In this document: positions 44,949 to 58,176 of the stretch, piece after piece
Layout of the letters: each line of letters starts with the position of its first letter
How positions within the stretch are numbered: the first letter of the stretch is position 1
Source of the DNA: Glandiceps talaboti
Taxonomy: Eukaryota; Hemichordata; Enteropneusta; Spengelidae
Length of the DNA: 64,000 nucleotides
Direction of reading: 5' to 3'
Assembly: GCF_964340395.1 (NCBI RefSeq)
Contig: NC_135571.1
Location: 6,370,453-6,434,452 of the forward strand
The notes under the pieces: model-generated
Seen by the model: the letters and a program-made list of their open reading frames with translations, nothing else
Databases searched by the model: none
Told to the model about the DNA's origin: nothing
Made by a program: the position numbers and the translations under genes

Positions 44949-47900
44949 AAGCTCTACGCTAGCTGTACAACTTCTTCTATTTATTTAATTAGACAACTAA
45001 CAATATATTTGCTGAAAATTGTTGATATGCCAATAATTAGAAACTGTACTAATTCAGGATTAATTGTATCCATAAATAATACAGTAACATATTGATATTG
45101 TGATCACATTGGGTTACTGATTTTTGGGTGTGGACCTAAAAGTAAAATTTTATTGGATTTAGTGTACCATAGTATGTGTATACAGCTGCACAAATACATT
45201 TGCCCACATGTGACTCAATACTATTCACATTGTATGCTATTATAACTGTCAAGCAGTGTCATTATACCTAAAAAAAAAGTTTCAAAAAATTCTTCCAGTT
45301 GTAGCTAGTGTACGGTACCTTTAAGGCAAATAAGTAGGTTTCATTGACTTTTTTCTACAGCTCTGCTAGCTGGCAACTGTTTTTCTCACCAAACTTTTAA
45401 TCAAACAAGCACCTTAAAGGCAAGAGCATGCTAGGTTTCACTGACTTTTTCCTATTATACACATAGCTCAAACTTTTAGACAAGTACGGTTTTACTTTTT
45501 CTCACCCAATGTTTAACCCTTTCATTCCTAGAGACGACATTGGAATAAATAGAAACTTGATTGTAAGAACATTTTCTAAAATTTAAGAATATTACTTCAT
45601 TGGGAAGTAATATTTCTTGAATTCTGGTCTAAAATAAAGTTGATCTTTTTCCAAATATTACAGAGAAACAAGAATTTTTGTTCAAAAATTTTGGCGGGAA
45701 AGTTTCTAGTCCTGAAAGGGTTAATCAAGCAAGGGCAGACATCAGGCTTCACTGATGTATGTTTTGATCTTATATGACCTTCACCTTCAAATGTCATCCC
45801 AGTTTGAACTCTGGAGGTCAGATTATATATATAGCTACATGGAATTTGCAAAACCTATACTTCGTTCATACCAATCTGTGACCACACTTAATTTACATGA
45901 AATGTTGTTACATGTATCTTTAAATTAGAAATATTTTTCTTTGAAATAATTAAACTTGTTCGTGCATCTCTGTTTTTGATTTGTGATTGCATGGTTGACG
46001 GCAATATTCTGTGTATTAAAACTATACCCCAGCAAATACTTCAGATGAGACTAGAAGTCTCCATGACGATAATCTGAAAGGTAGTTTAAAAATAAATGTA
46101 TGAATATTTATGAACTGTGGATGAAAGACCACATTCAGTTTTTATTACTGTTTTGCTCCATGTTGCGGGTATGACATCAACACTGGACCCATTTGACATT
46201 TGACACTGTTATGGTTGAACTTACATAACACCCTTTAAATGTATAGATGCTATCAGAAAATTGACTTTCCATGTTTTGTGTTTAGATACTGGGAGCTATC
46301 AGTACAAATGAACACCTACATAAGGTGTTGACTACGAAAGACATACGTCAGTAATTTTTATGTAGTCTGCGATGTATATGTAATATATAAGTTAAATAAC
46401 GAAACACTGATCCCTGGAAAGAACTATGTAGACAATAATCTTGTGTTTTGATATGTGGCTATCAGTATTTGTTTGGCTATAATCGGGATGAATAATTTAT
46501 TATACAACAGTGCCTCACGATCCCTGACTGCCAGTGTGGTGATATCCTTGGTATTTGCATGAGCTCATAATTGTTACAGCTAGGTAGTATTCTCTAGTAG
46601 TCCAAATCTACCTGGCATCAAATCATCTTTCACCCTGTCCTAAGCTCAATCAGAAATCATGAACCAAAAGTTGTTTATGCAAATGAGCAAACCTCAACTT
46701 TTAGAATGATGTAAACAATGTATAAGAAGCGTCCTGATATGACCATATTTGGACATTGTGTAACTGCCCCCAAGTAAACACTAACTACTATAATTGGTCA
46801 GAATTCTGTGATCGATTAAGAAAGCCATAATGTTAATGACTGTGTGGATGGCTTTTGTTTGAATTTGAAATTTCATCTCAGGACATAATTATCATAAATG
46901 TAAAAAGAGATTTGAGATTCGATGCCACAGATAGCACTGGATTATGTGTTCTGTGACCATATATACTTTTATGAGCAAAGCGAGTGCAATGCAAAACATT
47001 GTGAGCATGAGTGCACCTTAAGTACTTGCTATGGCACTTGCTCATCAGGGGCTTATAGTGCAGGAGCATATGGCAGATATTTGGGTGTCGTGTGAAATTC
47101 ATCGTTAATTGGTTATTCTTATGATTATCCGAAACAACACATTTCATAATATTATAAATGCGACTTCATTTGATTTCGTAAACATTATGCAAAACTCACA
47201 AACTCATTTGCATACTAATATTTTCAGTATAACACTGCAGTCGAAATAACTTTCGTATATGTGCACATCTGGCAAGCAATCAGTATATATGCTAACTTTC
47301 AACAGTAAATGACTTTGCCATTACAGTTTGTCCCAAAATGAGACATATTCTAAATAAAAAATTACTAAAAAATATACTACGATACTTCTATCAATGCTAA
47401 AATTTGAAAAACAAAATTTTCATATTTTTATTAAAATTTGATATCAGTAAAAGTGCTAAATATATGTATTTTCAATAAATATATAATTTCTTTATTAACT
47501 GATAATGGACAAACAGTCACCAACAAATCAAAATTTAAAGACAGTGTCAGTTCTATTTTTTCCATTTTCTTTGAAAAGTGATAAAATGTTTTAAAAGAAT
47601 ATAATTCAATCCATTTGGGATGATACCAAAAAAAAGGAGAAGATTTTGGCGCGATTAAAATTGTAACGTGATAGAAGAATCACATACACCATAGACCCTC
47701 CACCTGAGGGTCTATGCACACTCTTATGCCGATCGACTTATTCGAAGGACAAGGAAAAATGAAAAAGAACCAAGTTAAACTACATATCGACAAAAGAATG
47801 AGACCAGTGGTTCAACTGAATTACGTGTATACATTTGCAAATGCATGGAACAGAAACTTTACCATAGCAAATGTCTGCTTCTAGTCGATTGTTGCAAATG

Positions 47901-48350
47901 TGAAATGGAAAACACTAAAAAATAACGTTTTCTTTTGAAATACCTTAAATATTGGCACATCCTAATGAAATATTGATTTTTCAATTGATTCAAAACTATC
48001 AATTACATAAAACCAATTAATCACTAGTCCAACTACATCTGTAGACAAAGCTACAATGTGCTAGCATTTACTTAAGGTCTGAGAAACATTAATGGGTTTT
48101 TTATGCCGAGTGTTTGAACAAATGTCTTACGACATGTCAACTGATGAAAAACTACGTTATTACACGCAAAAGACATTTACAAAGACGGTTGTTTGATACA
48201 TCGTTTTCTCGTTGCTTTAATTCTTCGCAAATTGACATTAAGAGCAGTGAAATGATTACCAGAAACAGTTCGTTTTATACAAATATAATTAATCACAAAT
48301 GGGTCCGAAGCATCTGTGTGATGTGGACATAACTTTCTTTTAATCTCAAC
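44942..48350. other. AT-rich stretch, no gene seen
   Basis: Apart from 46690-46880, unique-looking DNA. 45110-45150 (GATTTTTGGGTGTGGACCTAAAA) recurs at 53490-53525 and (in reverse) near 39727, so another dispersed family is present. A short hairpin CATAGACCCTC..GAGGGTCTATG lies at 47691-47716. Confidence 0.4.
46690..46880. repeat. dispersed repeat, copy 2
   Basis: Same blocks as 41740-42010 (CATATTTGGACATTGTGTAA, TAAACACTAACT, TGTTAATGACTGTGTGGATG). Confidence 0.65.
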
Positions 48351-48359
48351 ACAGGTACA

Positions 48360-48780
48360 TTCTGTAGCATGATGTGTATACATCTGTGTAAACCTCAGGG
48401 GTGGTACCAGTAGCCAGCTCTGGTAGGGATGTGTGGCCAGTGTTTGAAACCCCAGGCCCCATTTTATACCCACTTTGACCAAAAATCATTACTCCTTTTG
48501 AGACCATTACAAAGATGAAAGTTTAGACCTAAATATATTTAACTTAAATTACGAGGCAACATTTTACGAGGCGACAATGGACCACATTTTAGACCATACA
48601 AAATCGAAAATAATGCAAATTCTAGAGTCTTCTGCTCAAAAAAAACAGACCCCATTTTAGATCAAAGGGCTAGAAAATGCATCCCAATGGGCGGCGCATA
48701 TACGTATACTCAAATAAGGAGAGTAAGCCCCCCCCCCCTCACCACAGTCAGAAGTCTGCCCCCTTCACTTTTAACCTTCA
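48360..48780. repeat. probable old dispersed repeat
   Basis: Contains repeated CCCATTTTA(G/T)A words (48459, 48590, 48652) and a poly-C run at 48729. Composition differs from the flanks. No coding sequence accepted. Confidence 0.35.
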
Positions 48781-48896
48781 TTTAAAGCTGCACTAACTGT
48801 AAGTGGAACATTTTTTGAAACTAGTTTTGTTAGATATAATAAAAAGAAAAAAAAAAGAAGATGTCCGCCATGGTTGGATCAGAAACAAACATATTA

Positions 48897-49158
48897 CATA
48901 CATGCATCCATACATACATACATACACATACATACATACATACATACATACATCCATCCATCCATCCATCCATCCATCCATCCATCCATCCATCCATGCA
49001 TGATGCATGCATGCATCCATCCATCCATCCATCCATCCATCCATACATACATACATACATACATACATACATACATACATCCATCCATCCATCCATCCAT
49101 CCATCCATCCATACATACATACATACATACATACAAACCAACACACACACACACATAC
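48897..49158. repeat. (CATA)n/(CATC)n compound microsatellite
   Basis: Alternating blocks of CATA and CATC tetranucleotides with an ATGCATGATGCATGCATGCA centre near 48996-49015, ending in (CA)n. All ORFs here, on both strands, are the repeat read in frame (Ile-His-Pro/Thr-Tyr or Met-Asp-Gly-Trp). Confidence 0.95.
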
Positions 49159-49159
49159 A

Positions 49160-50035
49160 ATACAATATACAGAGTTGTACATTCAAACAGTTGAAATTAA
49201 ACACATAGCACTGAAAAGTAAAATGGAAATTGATTCTAATAGCATACTCTAGTATTAAAAATGACATCAGAAATATGAGATATTTTGGAAATTACATATA
49301 AATATCACTCTATGATATGTATAGTTTCCATGGAAACTGAGATATTACATGTACATGTACATTATTTTTGTGTTATCTTAAACGTCTTTCGTAATTACTA
49401 TATAATTATGTCTTTGTCTAGTTGATTTTCTTCTGTGATTATATTTTGTAAAATGACAGTAATATAGATTTTGACAATATGTTACATGTATGTGATTTTT
49501 ATAGATTCATGCAAGATTCATTCTCGCAAACAAGAGTTGATGTTTCTTCCACGACACTACCTCTTGACCCTGCTCTTGACATTGCATTTGCATCTTGGAT
49601 AGTTCCATACAAGAGGCTGAGGTTTACAATGATGGCAAGTTTTTAATGTCGACTTGCAAGCTTGATATATGTTGCTCATCAATTCAAATCATTTTTACTC
49701 TCAAAACTTTTGTGTCAATTTTAGTGAAACTTTTCAAAATTTTGCAAACTTTGCATAATATAGTTGAAGTCACTTGCTGAAATCAACTCATCTTACCGTT
49801 TTGGAATACATGTAAACACAAAATTGTACAAAGTTTGCAAGAATTAACGTACATGGAACAGAGAACTGCTTGTACATGTACAATCAACTTATCTACAGTT
49901 GAGAAAAAATGTGCACAAAAATTATACAAAATCTGAATTTTGCAAGATTTTAAATGTCTCTTTTAGAAGGAAACTCAGCTACTGTTGGGTAAAATATACC
50001 GAAACAATGTAAAAAAACCCCAAAATTTGGCAAGC
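49160..50035. other. AT-rich stretch, no gene seen
   Basis: 49895-49960 holds one unit related to the tandem repeat at 50870-51125 (CAGTTGAG, GCACAAAAATTATACAAAAT, TTTTGCAAG). Otherwise nothing recognised. Confidence 0.4.
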
Positions 50036-50039
50036 TTAT

Positions 50040-50668
50040 TAAAGTGGCACAAGCTGAGTTATAAATTTTTTACTCAGGTGAAAACATTTACATAATAATC
50101 GCAATTAAAGTATTTTAAAATGATTTTAATGTCGATGTATGTCTTCTATAACATTACAATAGGGAACTTGCAAACCCGCCATGTTGAATGTTGCATCATG
50201 GGAAATGCGATAATAAATACGAATAAAATAGTATTGTGAACAATAATGTTACATTGTTTTTAACCACAAATAATCAATTCATAGTCACCCTAATCATTGT
50301 GGGAGGTTTATTTTATCGGTAGCTCCTGATTAGGTATTACGATAACCACAGATAATCCCATAGTCCTTTGCGTCTGAGCATGCTCAGTTTGGATTGCAAG
50401 TTCCCTATTGTCTTCTGGCATTGTTAAAACAGTTGATTGCATAATGTAGGGATTTTCTGAACATTTGTGATATGTATGATAAATTGGATTACATGCATCA
50501 CCTGATCATTTATAAATCATATCTCGATACCAGGTTTGAGTTCAGTTAATTGCAAGTGGTGGTGAAGTATATGCTCCAGTAAGTACAATACTGTGAGTAC
50601 CTTTAATATGCAGCATACCCAGTAGACTATGTGAAAACACATGTAAACTCAGCTTGTGACCCCTTAAC
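50040..50668 (+). mobile_element. family B element carrying a nested family C MITE
   Basis: AAAGTGGCACAAGCTGAGTT at the left and AAACTCAGCTTGTGACCCCTT at the right. The family C element (50157-50410) interrupts it between ...CTATAACATTA and CTTCTGGCATTG, sequence that is continuous in spirit in the copies at 17301 and 52463. Confidence 0.8.
50157..50410 (+). mobile_element. family C MITE, copy 3
   Basis: CAATAGGGAACTTGCAA to TTGCAAGTTCCCTATTG, 254 bp. It shares both orientation and insertion context with copy 2 at 32994. Confidence 0.85.
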
Positions 50669-50840
50669 ATACTGCCTAAACACATGTAAACTCAGCTTGT
50701 GACCCCTTAACACAGTGCCAAAACATATGTAAACTCAGCTTGTGACCCCTTAACATACTGCAGAAACACACGTAAACTCAGCTTGTGACCCCTTAACATA
50801 CTGCCGAAACACATGTAAACTCAGCTTGAGGCCCTTTAAG
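50620..50840 (+). repeat. 43-bp tandem repeat, five units, of a family B terminus
   Basis: AAACTCAGCTTG recurs near 50645, 50688, 50731, 50773 and 50817, each unit carrying TGACCCCTTAACA. The unit is the last 30 bases of family B plus about 13 bases of flank. Confidence 0.9.
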
Positions 50841-50869
50841 TAAACCTCCCTAGTAGACCTAATCTTCAC

Positions 50870-51125
50870 TATAGTAGAAGAACAAAATTCAGCACAAAAA
50901 TTGTACAAAATCCAAAATTTTGCAAGTGTAAACAAACATTTATTGTGGAGTTAAAGTCAGCTACAGTTGAGGAGGAAAATTTGCACAAAAATTTACAAAA
51001 TCTCAAATTTTGCAAGTTTATCATTAATAATAAATTGTCCTTTGTAGAACTAAACTTGTGCAACAGTTGAAAAAAATTTAGCACAAAATTTTTACAAAAT
51101 TCCAAATCTTGCAAGCTTTGGTAAA
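50870..51125 (-). repeat. degenerate tandem repeat, about 85 bp units
   Basis: GCACAAAA.TTTACAAAATC and CAAATTTTGCAAG words recur near 50893, 50980 and 51072. The overlapping - ORFs (Asn/Phe/Leu-rich) follow the repeat. Confidence 0.75.
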
Positions 51126-52460
51126 CGTTACTTCTAGAACTAAACCCATCTATAGTTTAGTAGCAAAGATTAAAAGTGCTGTCTTCCCTCATTTTCTATT
51201 TGATCCTTGAGGCTACCAACTATCATGAGAAGTGTGTGTCTGGTGGGGTTTGTAGAAGCCACAAGAATTTCAGGAAGCCCCTGATAACTTCATCTCTGTA
51301 ACTATAGCAGTGTATACACAGTGTCGTTTTCGATGATCTCTCTCCAATATAAAAGTCAAAAAGGCTTTCTTTAGCATGATTTTTCTGAAGTAACCACTTA
51401 CAGCCATGGTTTGTTTTCTATGATCTGTCTCTCCATGTATTGTCAAATGGACAAATTCTACCAAAAATCTAAGCAAAATTTCCTGCTGGGGAAAGGCTGA
51501 ACAGTGCATGTCAGTTGTATTATTAAATCTATCACACACTGACAACAGCAGGTTGTAATTGGTTACTTCATTCACTTTACTACAAACTTAACCTCCAGTC
51601 TTGCAGTAAGTCACACAAGAACAATAATATTAATTATCACATTTATATCAACGCCCCAGTAGTACTAAACTATGTCGTGGTAAGAACAGAATATTGTTCT
51701 AGAGAAAACTATTTCGCTATACAGTGGAGAGAGATCGTAGAAAACGACCACACATACACTTACTAGACTACTAATAACACTGCCATCTGTACGTTCCATT
51801 TACTATCCAAACTGAGAATTTACTTAAATCACAATTTTTTTGTTTGAAGTTTTCCAAACGTTTAACTATACTCCAATTCCTAAATATTCAAATATTCTAA
51901 ATCTATACTGAAGAATTAGATACATGTTGAAAAATGTTTTTTCCTGAATATTACAGAACAAAATTTTCTTTATTTGGCTGTAAAAACCATCTTTACCAAA
52001 AACATCCTACGCATAACAGAAAATTTCTTTACGATGGCCCTCTTGCATATTATAAAACCATGTTTAGCTGAAATGTGAGCGATGTTGTATAATTTGACCT
52101 CCTAGAGCTAAATAAGGTACTTTTCTAAGAATTCAGAATTGCTGTCAATTCTCAAATTCACTGTGAGTCCCATAAATCAGTTCAAAACACTTGAAACGAG
52201 GCCAGGTACATAATATTTCAAATGATATATATGCTAGTTTGACAACAAAGGGCCAGGAGTTCTACTCATTACCTACCATACAGGTTTTTTTTTATTTACA
52301 AGGTTGAGAGCTTTTCGTAACCATTGAAGGATCATAAACACTTCAGAACTTGGCAGATATTCAGGTCTGTATTTTTTTGCATAACCCGCAAATTTATTTT
52401 GGCGAGGCTTGGGAGCCTTGGCAGAAGTAAGTTGGGGGGTGGGGGTGGGGGGCAGAGATT
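51126..52460. other. AT-rich stretch, no gene seen
   Basis: A - frame at 51270-51575 (101 codons) has no recognisable domain or splice context. No repeat identified apart from a duplicated GATCTCTC/GATCTGTCTC word. Confidence 0.3.
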
Positions 52461-52462
52461 AC

Positions 52463-52822
52463 AGTGGTACAGCTGAGTATATAAACCTTTTACTCAAGTG
52501 ACAATACTTGCATAAAATCTTGACTAGACCATTATAGTATAACGTCGATGCATGTCTTCTATGACATTGCAATTACTTGAACTTTCACTTTGTTAGAACA
52601 GTTGATTGCCTAGTATAGATTCCTCAACATATTTTGGTACGTATCAAAAATTACATCATCAGATTGCTTACATTACTGTTATATTTTAATACCAGGTTTG
52701 AGTTCAGTCAATTGCAAGTGATAGTTACATATGCTTCAGTATGTAGAATACTATGAGTGACTTTTAAATATGCTGCATAAATCTCGCCAAAAAACATATA
52801 CACTCAGCTTGTGCCCCTTTAA
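52463..52822 (+). mobile_element. family B element, short copy
   Basis: ACAGTGGTACAGCTGAGTAT to CACTCAGCTTGTGCCCCTTT, with CCAGGTTTGAGTTCAGTCAA in the body. It has neither the family C nor the 17442-type insertion, so it shows the uninterrupted form. Confidence 0.75.
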
Positions 52823-54000
52823 AAAATTCGCTAAATGAAAAAAAATCGGTCACTCCTGGTTTATTTTAATATACAATTGCATTGTACTACATGACACCTC
52901 CAGTACCTTATCTACACTAGTAGAAGATTGAGTAACAACAAATTAAATTAGTATGGCCATATGATACATTTGACAAGCGTCGTTTACTGAACTGCCTCAG
53001 ATTCATTACCAAACTCAGTTGATGCCAATTATTCACATCAAAAATTTATTTTTAGAGATGATTACTCTGTAAACGGTGAAGGAAATATAAAATTTATTGC
53101 AGACAAAAAATAGTGCTTGACTAAAAGGAGTTAGATTTAGTATTTGTTCACAGATTTCAAAATCTATAGATTTCATTTCTTTTAAGAAATATTTTTCTTT
53201 TCAAATATATTGTTTGAGAAAAATGACAAAAAACTGAACAGATCAAAGTATGTTTATTAAATAATGATCATTTATTGCTGAATTTCTAGACTGTTCATTA
53301 ACTTGTTCCTTCTGATGTTAAAACTACACTAACTGCAACTTATATAATTTATTTCAATCAGACAATATAATCCAAAATCTATTTCCTAAATATCATTCCA
53401 ATACCATTAATTAGACACTGTATATGTTAATAGGAGGGTGATTTTATCCATAATCAGTACAGTAACAGGTTGAAGTCATGCATGTTGGGCCTTTGATTTT
53501 TGGGTGTGGACCTAAAAATAAATTTGATTTTATTTAAAATGTAAATATTATGTGTACTGTTACACACATAAGTTAATCTTTAGATGATTCAATATTCTTC
53601 ATGGTGTACAGTATTGAGAGTTATAACAACAAGGTAGTTATTCAGATTCAGATTTTTAAGTTTGACCGTCACCTACCCACATTTTAAAAAACTTTTTAAA
53701 TTTATTTTTAAGCAACTGACCAACCCTCATTTTGAAGGTGTTACGATGAGAAACATAGAATTAAATAAATATGACCACCTCATAGCCCTTTGTCTACACT
53801 TACAAACTTAAGACAGATAGCTTTTTTAACCTTCTTCAGGCCAAGTCCATGTAAAAGACAGTGATCATGGCAACGACTAGGATTAAGCTAAATGCTAAAT
53901 AAAATCCTAAACGCTAACAAACCACAATTATTTGAACTTTTGTGTTAGTACGCACCGTAATTATATCTTGTGATTGCAAATTTTAATTTCTTCTTCTTGC
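52823..54000. other. AT-rich stretch, no gene seen
   Basis: No gene or array identified. 53490-53525 shares GATTTTTGGGTGTGGACC with 45118. Confidence 0.3.
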
Positions 54001-54029
54001 AAAAAATGTTATTTAAAAATCTATCATTC

Positions 54030-54480
54030 TGGAGTAAATTTTCAACCAAATTTCATAACAACATAAAGGCTGGGTATGACTTTATTTTATACATTGATCA
54101 CACCTGTTGTCACTATTTTTTTTTTTAAAAATCAGAATTTCTAAAATCAGAAATTCTTTATACCAAGGATAGAATATTTTTGTGCTATTAATTAAATGTC
54201 TATTAACATGGAATATAGAATCAATTTTCAACAAAATTTCATAAACAGCCTAGAGGCAGGGTGTGACTTTACATCGACCACATCTGTCGTTATTTTTTTC
54301 TCTCGAAAAATCAGATTTGTTACATTAAGAAATTCTTCATACCAAAGATAAAATGTTTTGTGATATTAATTAAAAGTTTTTTAAAATAGTATATAGAATC
54401 AAATTTCAACAAAATTTCATGAAAGACTTGACTTTACTTAAACCAAAATTGTCAATTTTTTTTTCCAAGTTCAGAATCTC
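54030..54480. repeat. degenerate tandem repeat, about 180 bp, three units
   Basis: Blocks AAATTTCATAA.A, GACTTTA..TTA, AAAATCAGA.TT and AAGAAATTCTT.ATACCA recur near 54050, 54230 and 54410 with high divergence. Confidence 0.65.
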
Positions 54481-54714
54481 TGTGATAAGAAATTGTTTAC
54501 ACCAAAAATAATGTTTTTTTGACATCGCAACAATAACAACAATGATAACATAAGATCTATAAATATCGATAGCAAAGTTTAAAATGATAAAAATATCATC
54601 TGAAATAATCAACAAAATTGACAGACGGTAAGTAGCTGTTGTTTCAATTTCAAAAACATTGTGATATAAATAGGTTTGTTTTGATATTTTACTGAAGAAA
54701 AAAATAGAAAAACA

Positions 54715-54985
54715 ATGAAATCATACAAATCCTGCAGACGACAATGGTAAAAATAGACAAAACTATTGATTTTGTAATGATTTTTTAACAATGATAAAAA
54801 TAGAAAACAATTGATTTTTGGAGGGAAATCACTACACAAATCCTGCAGACAACAATGGCAAAAATAGAAAAAAACAATTGATTTTGTATTGATTTTTAAC
54901 AATGATGAAAAACAAAAAAAAAAACCACTTGATTTTGCAGTGAAATCATGAAAAAAACCTGCAGACGACAATTAAAATGCAACTG
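54715..54985. repeat. tandem repeat, about 110 bp, 2.5 units
   Basis: CCTGCAGACGACAATGGTAA (54731) recurs at 54841 and 54958 with (A/T)TTGATTTTG and AACAATGAT.AAAA between. The 120-codon - ORF spans it and has no recognised domain. Confidence 0.75.
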
Positions 54986-55199
54986 CAAAAAATATAGTAC
55001 TCACAAAGTCTATACTTCTATACAAATTCATTTTTGCTGGAAAAAAAGTCAAATTATGGAAAGAAAACTTGCAGATATCAAAAACACAAATTATAGGTAA
55101 AAAGTCAAACACTGTAAAAACATTGCAGACAACACTGCATGCAGAAAAATATATTACTAAGAAACTTACAGAGAAATGTATAAATGGGTGAAAGCTGCA

Positions 55200-56480
55200 T
55201 CAATAGTCTTTCTGCAAACAAGCTGCAATCTCTCCTTCTTTGTGCAGTTTCCCTTCCTGCTAGCACAGTGCAACAATCAATTCCGATTCATATCATAAAA
55301 ATCAAAGCCGAACTAACTGACACACCTCAGCCCTAGATTTGAAGCAGTCGTACAGTGACAATGTTTGGGCTCCCCTGGCATCTTGATTTATTTCTATATC
55401 CACACCTGTTCCCCTAAGTTGGTGAGTTTTCTCAAACTATTATTCTCTGAGTCAGAATGACCAAGTGAACCTTCAGGTGATCTTTTGGCCCACTTAACTT
55501 ATGATTAATCTGCAGGAAACTGACTAATGTATTTTGTAGTGACAAAAATATTTAAGTATGCAGTGAAAATAGCAAAATATACATGATTTGAGTTATAATT
55601 CCTTAGTTTTAAATAAACATGTGACCTGGGATGTCCTTTAAAATGTAAACAAATGCATTCATTATGGGCTACAGTTACAACAGAAACAAGTTAACCTGAA
55701 ACAATGTCACCCGCGGAGATAAAAATCTGACAAACATGTACACTACCTTTTATTGTCAGTTAGGACACAAAATAATAACCCCAACCAACATTCTCAGATA
55801 TTCATCATGTAAGCTGTCTTGTGTGACCCACATTCTTAAAATATACCAACTACACTTATATTTTCATTAAGCAAGATGATAAAAAGTACCAATATTACTA
55901 AAATGTGGGTGGAGGCAATCAACATTCTGTTTCAAGTTAATTGGTTTCCATTGTAAGATTTTCATAATATTCTGTACTACTTAAACTATAACGTAAATTC
56001 ACAGGATTTTATGATTAATAACAAATTATAATAAGGACTAATAAAAAAAAAAATGTGTGGTTCCGATTACGCTCAATTTTAGAAGTTAGATTTTTTTATT
56101 TTATTTTTTTTCTATGTGAGTGCCTAGTTCTGGTTTTCCATTGTTTTCCAAATGGTCTCTGTGTTGTTTATTTCTTCCTATCACATGTACAGCCATTACA
56201 GATTGGAAGAATAGTTTTATATTGTCTTTTTAAGTTGATGTCAGTTTCTGCATCCACTATTTCTCCTGAACCTTCATAATTTTTTTTCTTGAATACATAA
56301 AAAAAAGTTTAGGGTCGACAATGAAAAACTAGGTGGGGGTCAACTGGTCGGGTAACTGGAACCAAACAATTATTTTTTTAGGCCAAACAATAAATTTGTT
56401 TTTACAAAAATAATCATTCAAACATTTGGTTTCTAAATCATGATAAGAGAAGCTAAAACATTACATGGAAATAAGAGATT
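55200..56480. other. AT-rich stretch, no gene seen
   Basis: 55925-55965 (TTCTGTTTCAAGTTAATTGG) resembles the right end of the 18192-18930 element. The ORF at 56055-56279 is Phe/Leu-rich by composition. Confidence 0.3.
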
Positions 56481-56499
56481 AGCAATTTATAATAATTGT

Positions 56500-57090
56500 A
56501 ACCCATAGCTTTGAAACCATGGCAACTGCTTAATCAAGAAACTAATTATATAGAATATATGAAGTGCTTATAAATTTATACCGAAAACACTCAAAATCAA
56601 GAATTCATCCTCTTTTCTATTTCTCTGGCTTTAAAACCATGGCAACAGTTTAATCTAAGATGCTATCTCCAGAATATTTATTTGATGTATGAACTCGGCC
56701 TATATGACATAATTTTCTTAAAATTACAATTTTAATATGAAAAATCAATAATTAACCCTATTTTCTGTTACCATGGCTTTGATACCATAGCAACGGCTTC
56801 ATTCAAGATACTATGTACAGAATATTTATTTTTATGAACTCGGTCTACAGAAAATAAGTTTTACTAGAATTATAATGGAAATACTAAATTTCAAGAAAGA
56901 ACACTTTCTTGTTTCCATGACTTTGAAACCATAGCAACGGCTTAATTCAAGATGCCACATACAGAATATCTAATATGTTTTTATGAACTCGGCCTAGAGA
57001 ACATAATTTTTATCAACTTAAACACTAGATTTCAATGATATAAGTCTTTCCTGTTTTGTCTTTAAAACCATGGCAACAGCTTAACCTGGA
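56500..57090. repeat. degenerate tandem repeat, five units of about 120-150 bp
   Basis: CTTTGAAACCATGGCAAC.GCTTAAT(C) recurs near 56510, 56630, 56770, 56925 and 57060, followed in most units by AGATGCTA....AGAATAT..ATTT and ATGAACTCGG.CTA. Open frames are absent. Confidence 0.85.
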
Positions 57091-58170
57091 AGAAGCTATT
57101 AAAGTTGGTGATTTTATAAACTCAACTTGTATTGTAGAACAGGTTCTTGACCTTGTAAGTGAACTTGATCAAGGCCAGGAGACTAAGTAAATACACATTA
57201 TCAACAGACTTAAAATGCAAATAGCTCACAGTACACACTCAAATCCCTGGAATTTTAATGAAAATTCAGACTAAAGTGTGTAATTTTGAACAGCTGTATA
57301 ATTAGTATCTGTATCCAGTCAATGAAAACATGACAAATGTCTTTTCTGTTGCCATGGAAATGGCTCATATTTAAAGTGGTTAAATGGGGGATTACCAACA
57401 CAAACATGTAGACAGTTAAGAAACCTACTTATTCTTGCCAGAGAGGGTGCTGTTTCACAAAATATTAGGGGCGGGCGAAAATAAAAATATTTTTTAATTA
57501 TAGTCTCAGTAGGGTGGCTTCCTGAAAGAAAGTTCCATAAACTTGCAGTGTACTGTTTTAGGACTTCCAATGTTTACACTATCTTGATCACAGGATGGTT
57601 AGATTTGCATAACAAATAAACTTCTATCACCCACTTGTGTAATCTTCCACATTGAAGAACAATAGAGTTAGTTTGTGTCTATCTTTGATAGCAAATTGAA
57701 ACCACAATTACCAGAGTTGCAATGCAATAGACTACTTGTACCGGTAGGTCTCCTGATTAGCACATACTTATCTCAGGGACGACACCTTTCTCACGATATC
57801 CACCTTAGCACATGCTTCAATCACAACTTCATTAATTAGTCTAAATTTCATGATGCCATAAATGAAATATTGCTTGGTATTTTCCAACAACGTAACAATC
57901 AATTTCACCGATTGTCAATAAGTCAATTGTAATTTGTCCCAATTTTTACAACATCATGAACGATAATAATTTAATTTGACATTTTGAACAAAACAATTAA
58001 CTTGTCAAGGAGCTATAACTCAGGGTAGTTTTATGCTAACTTTTAACTTTACACAATATTACAATATTATGGGTCATTCTAATTTGTCCAAAATCTAACT
58101 ATATTGAATGAATAGTAGTCACCCCTCTGGGAGACGAAAAAGTGTGTCATTTATTTCATGTAACATATTT
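57091..58170. other. AT-rich stretch, no gene seen
   Basis: The 83-codon - frame at 57319-57570 has no recognised domain. No repeats of note. Confidence 0.3.
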
Positions 58171-58176
58171 CTACAT

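Noticed and set aside
48793-49267. Several long overlapping ORFs on both strands (up to 145 codons)
   Set aside because: All are translations of the (CATA/CATC)n microsatellite.
54609-54971. 120-codon Phe/Cys-rich - ORF
   Set aside because: It spans a 110-bp tandem repeat and low-complexity A-rich DNA.
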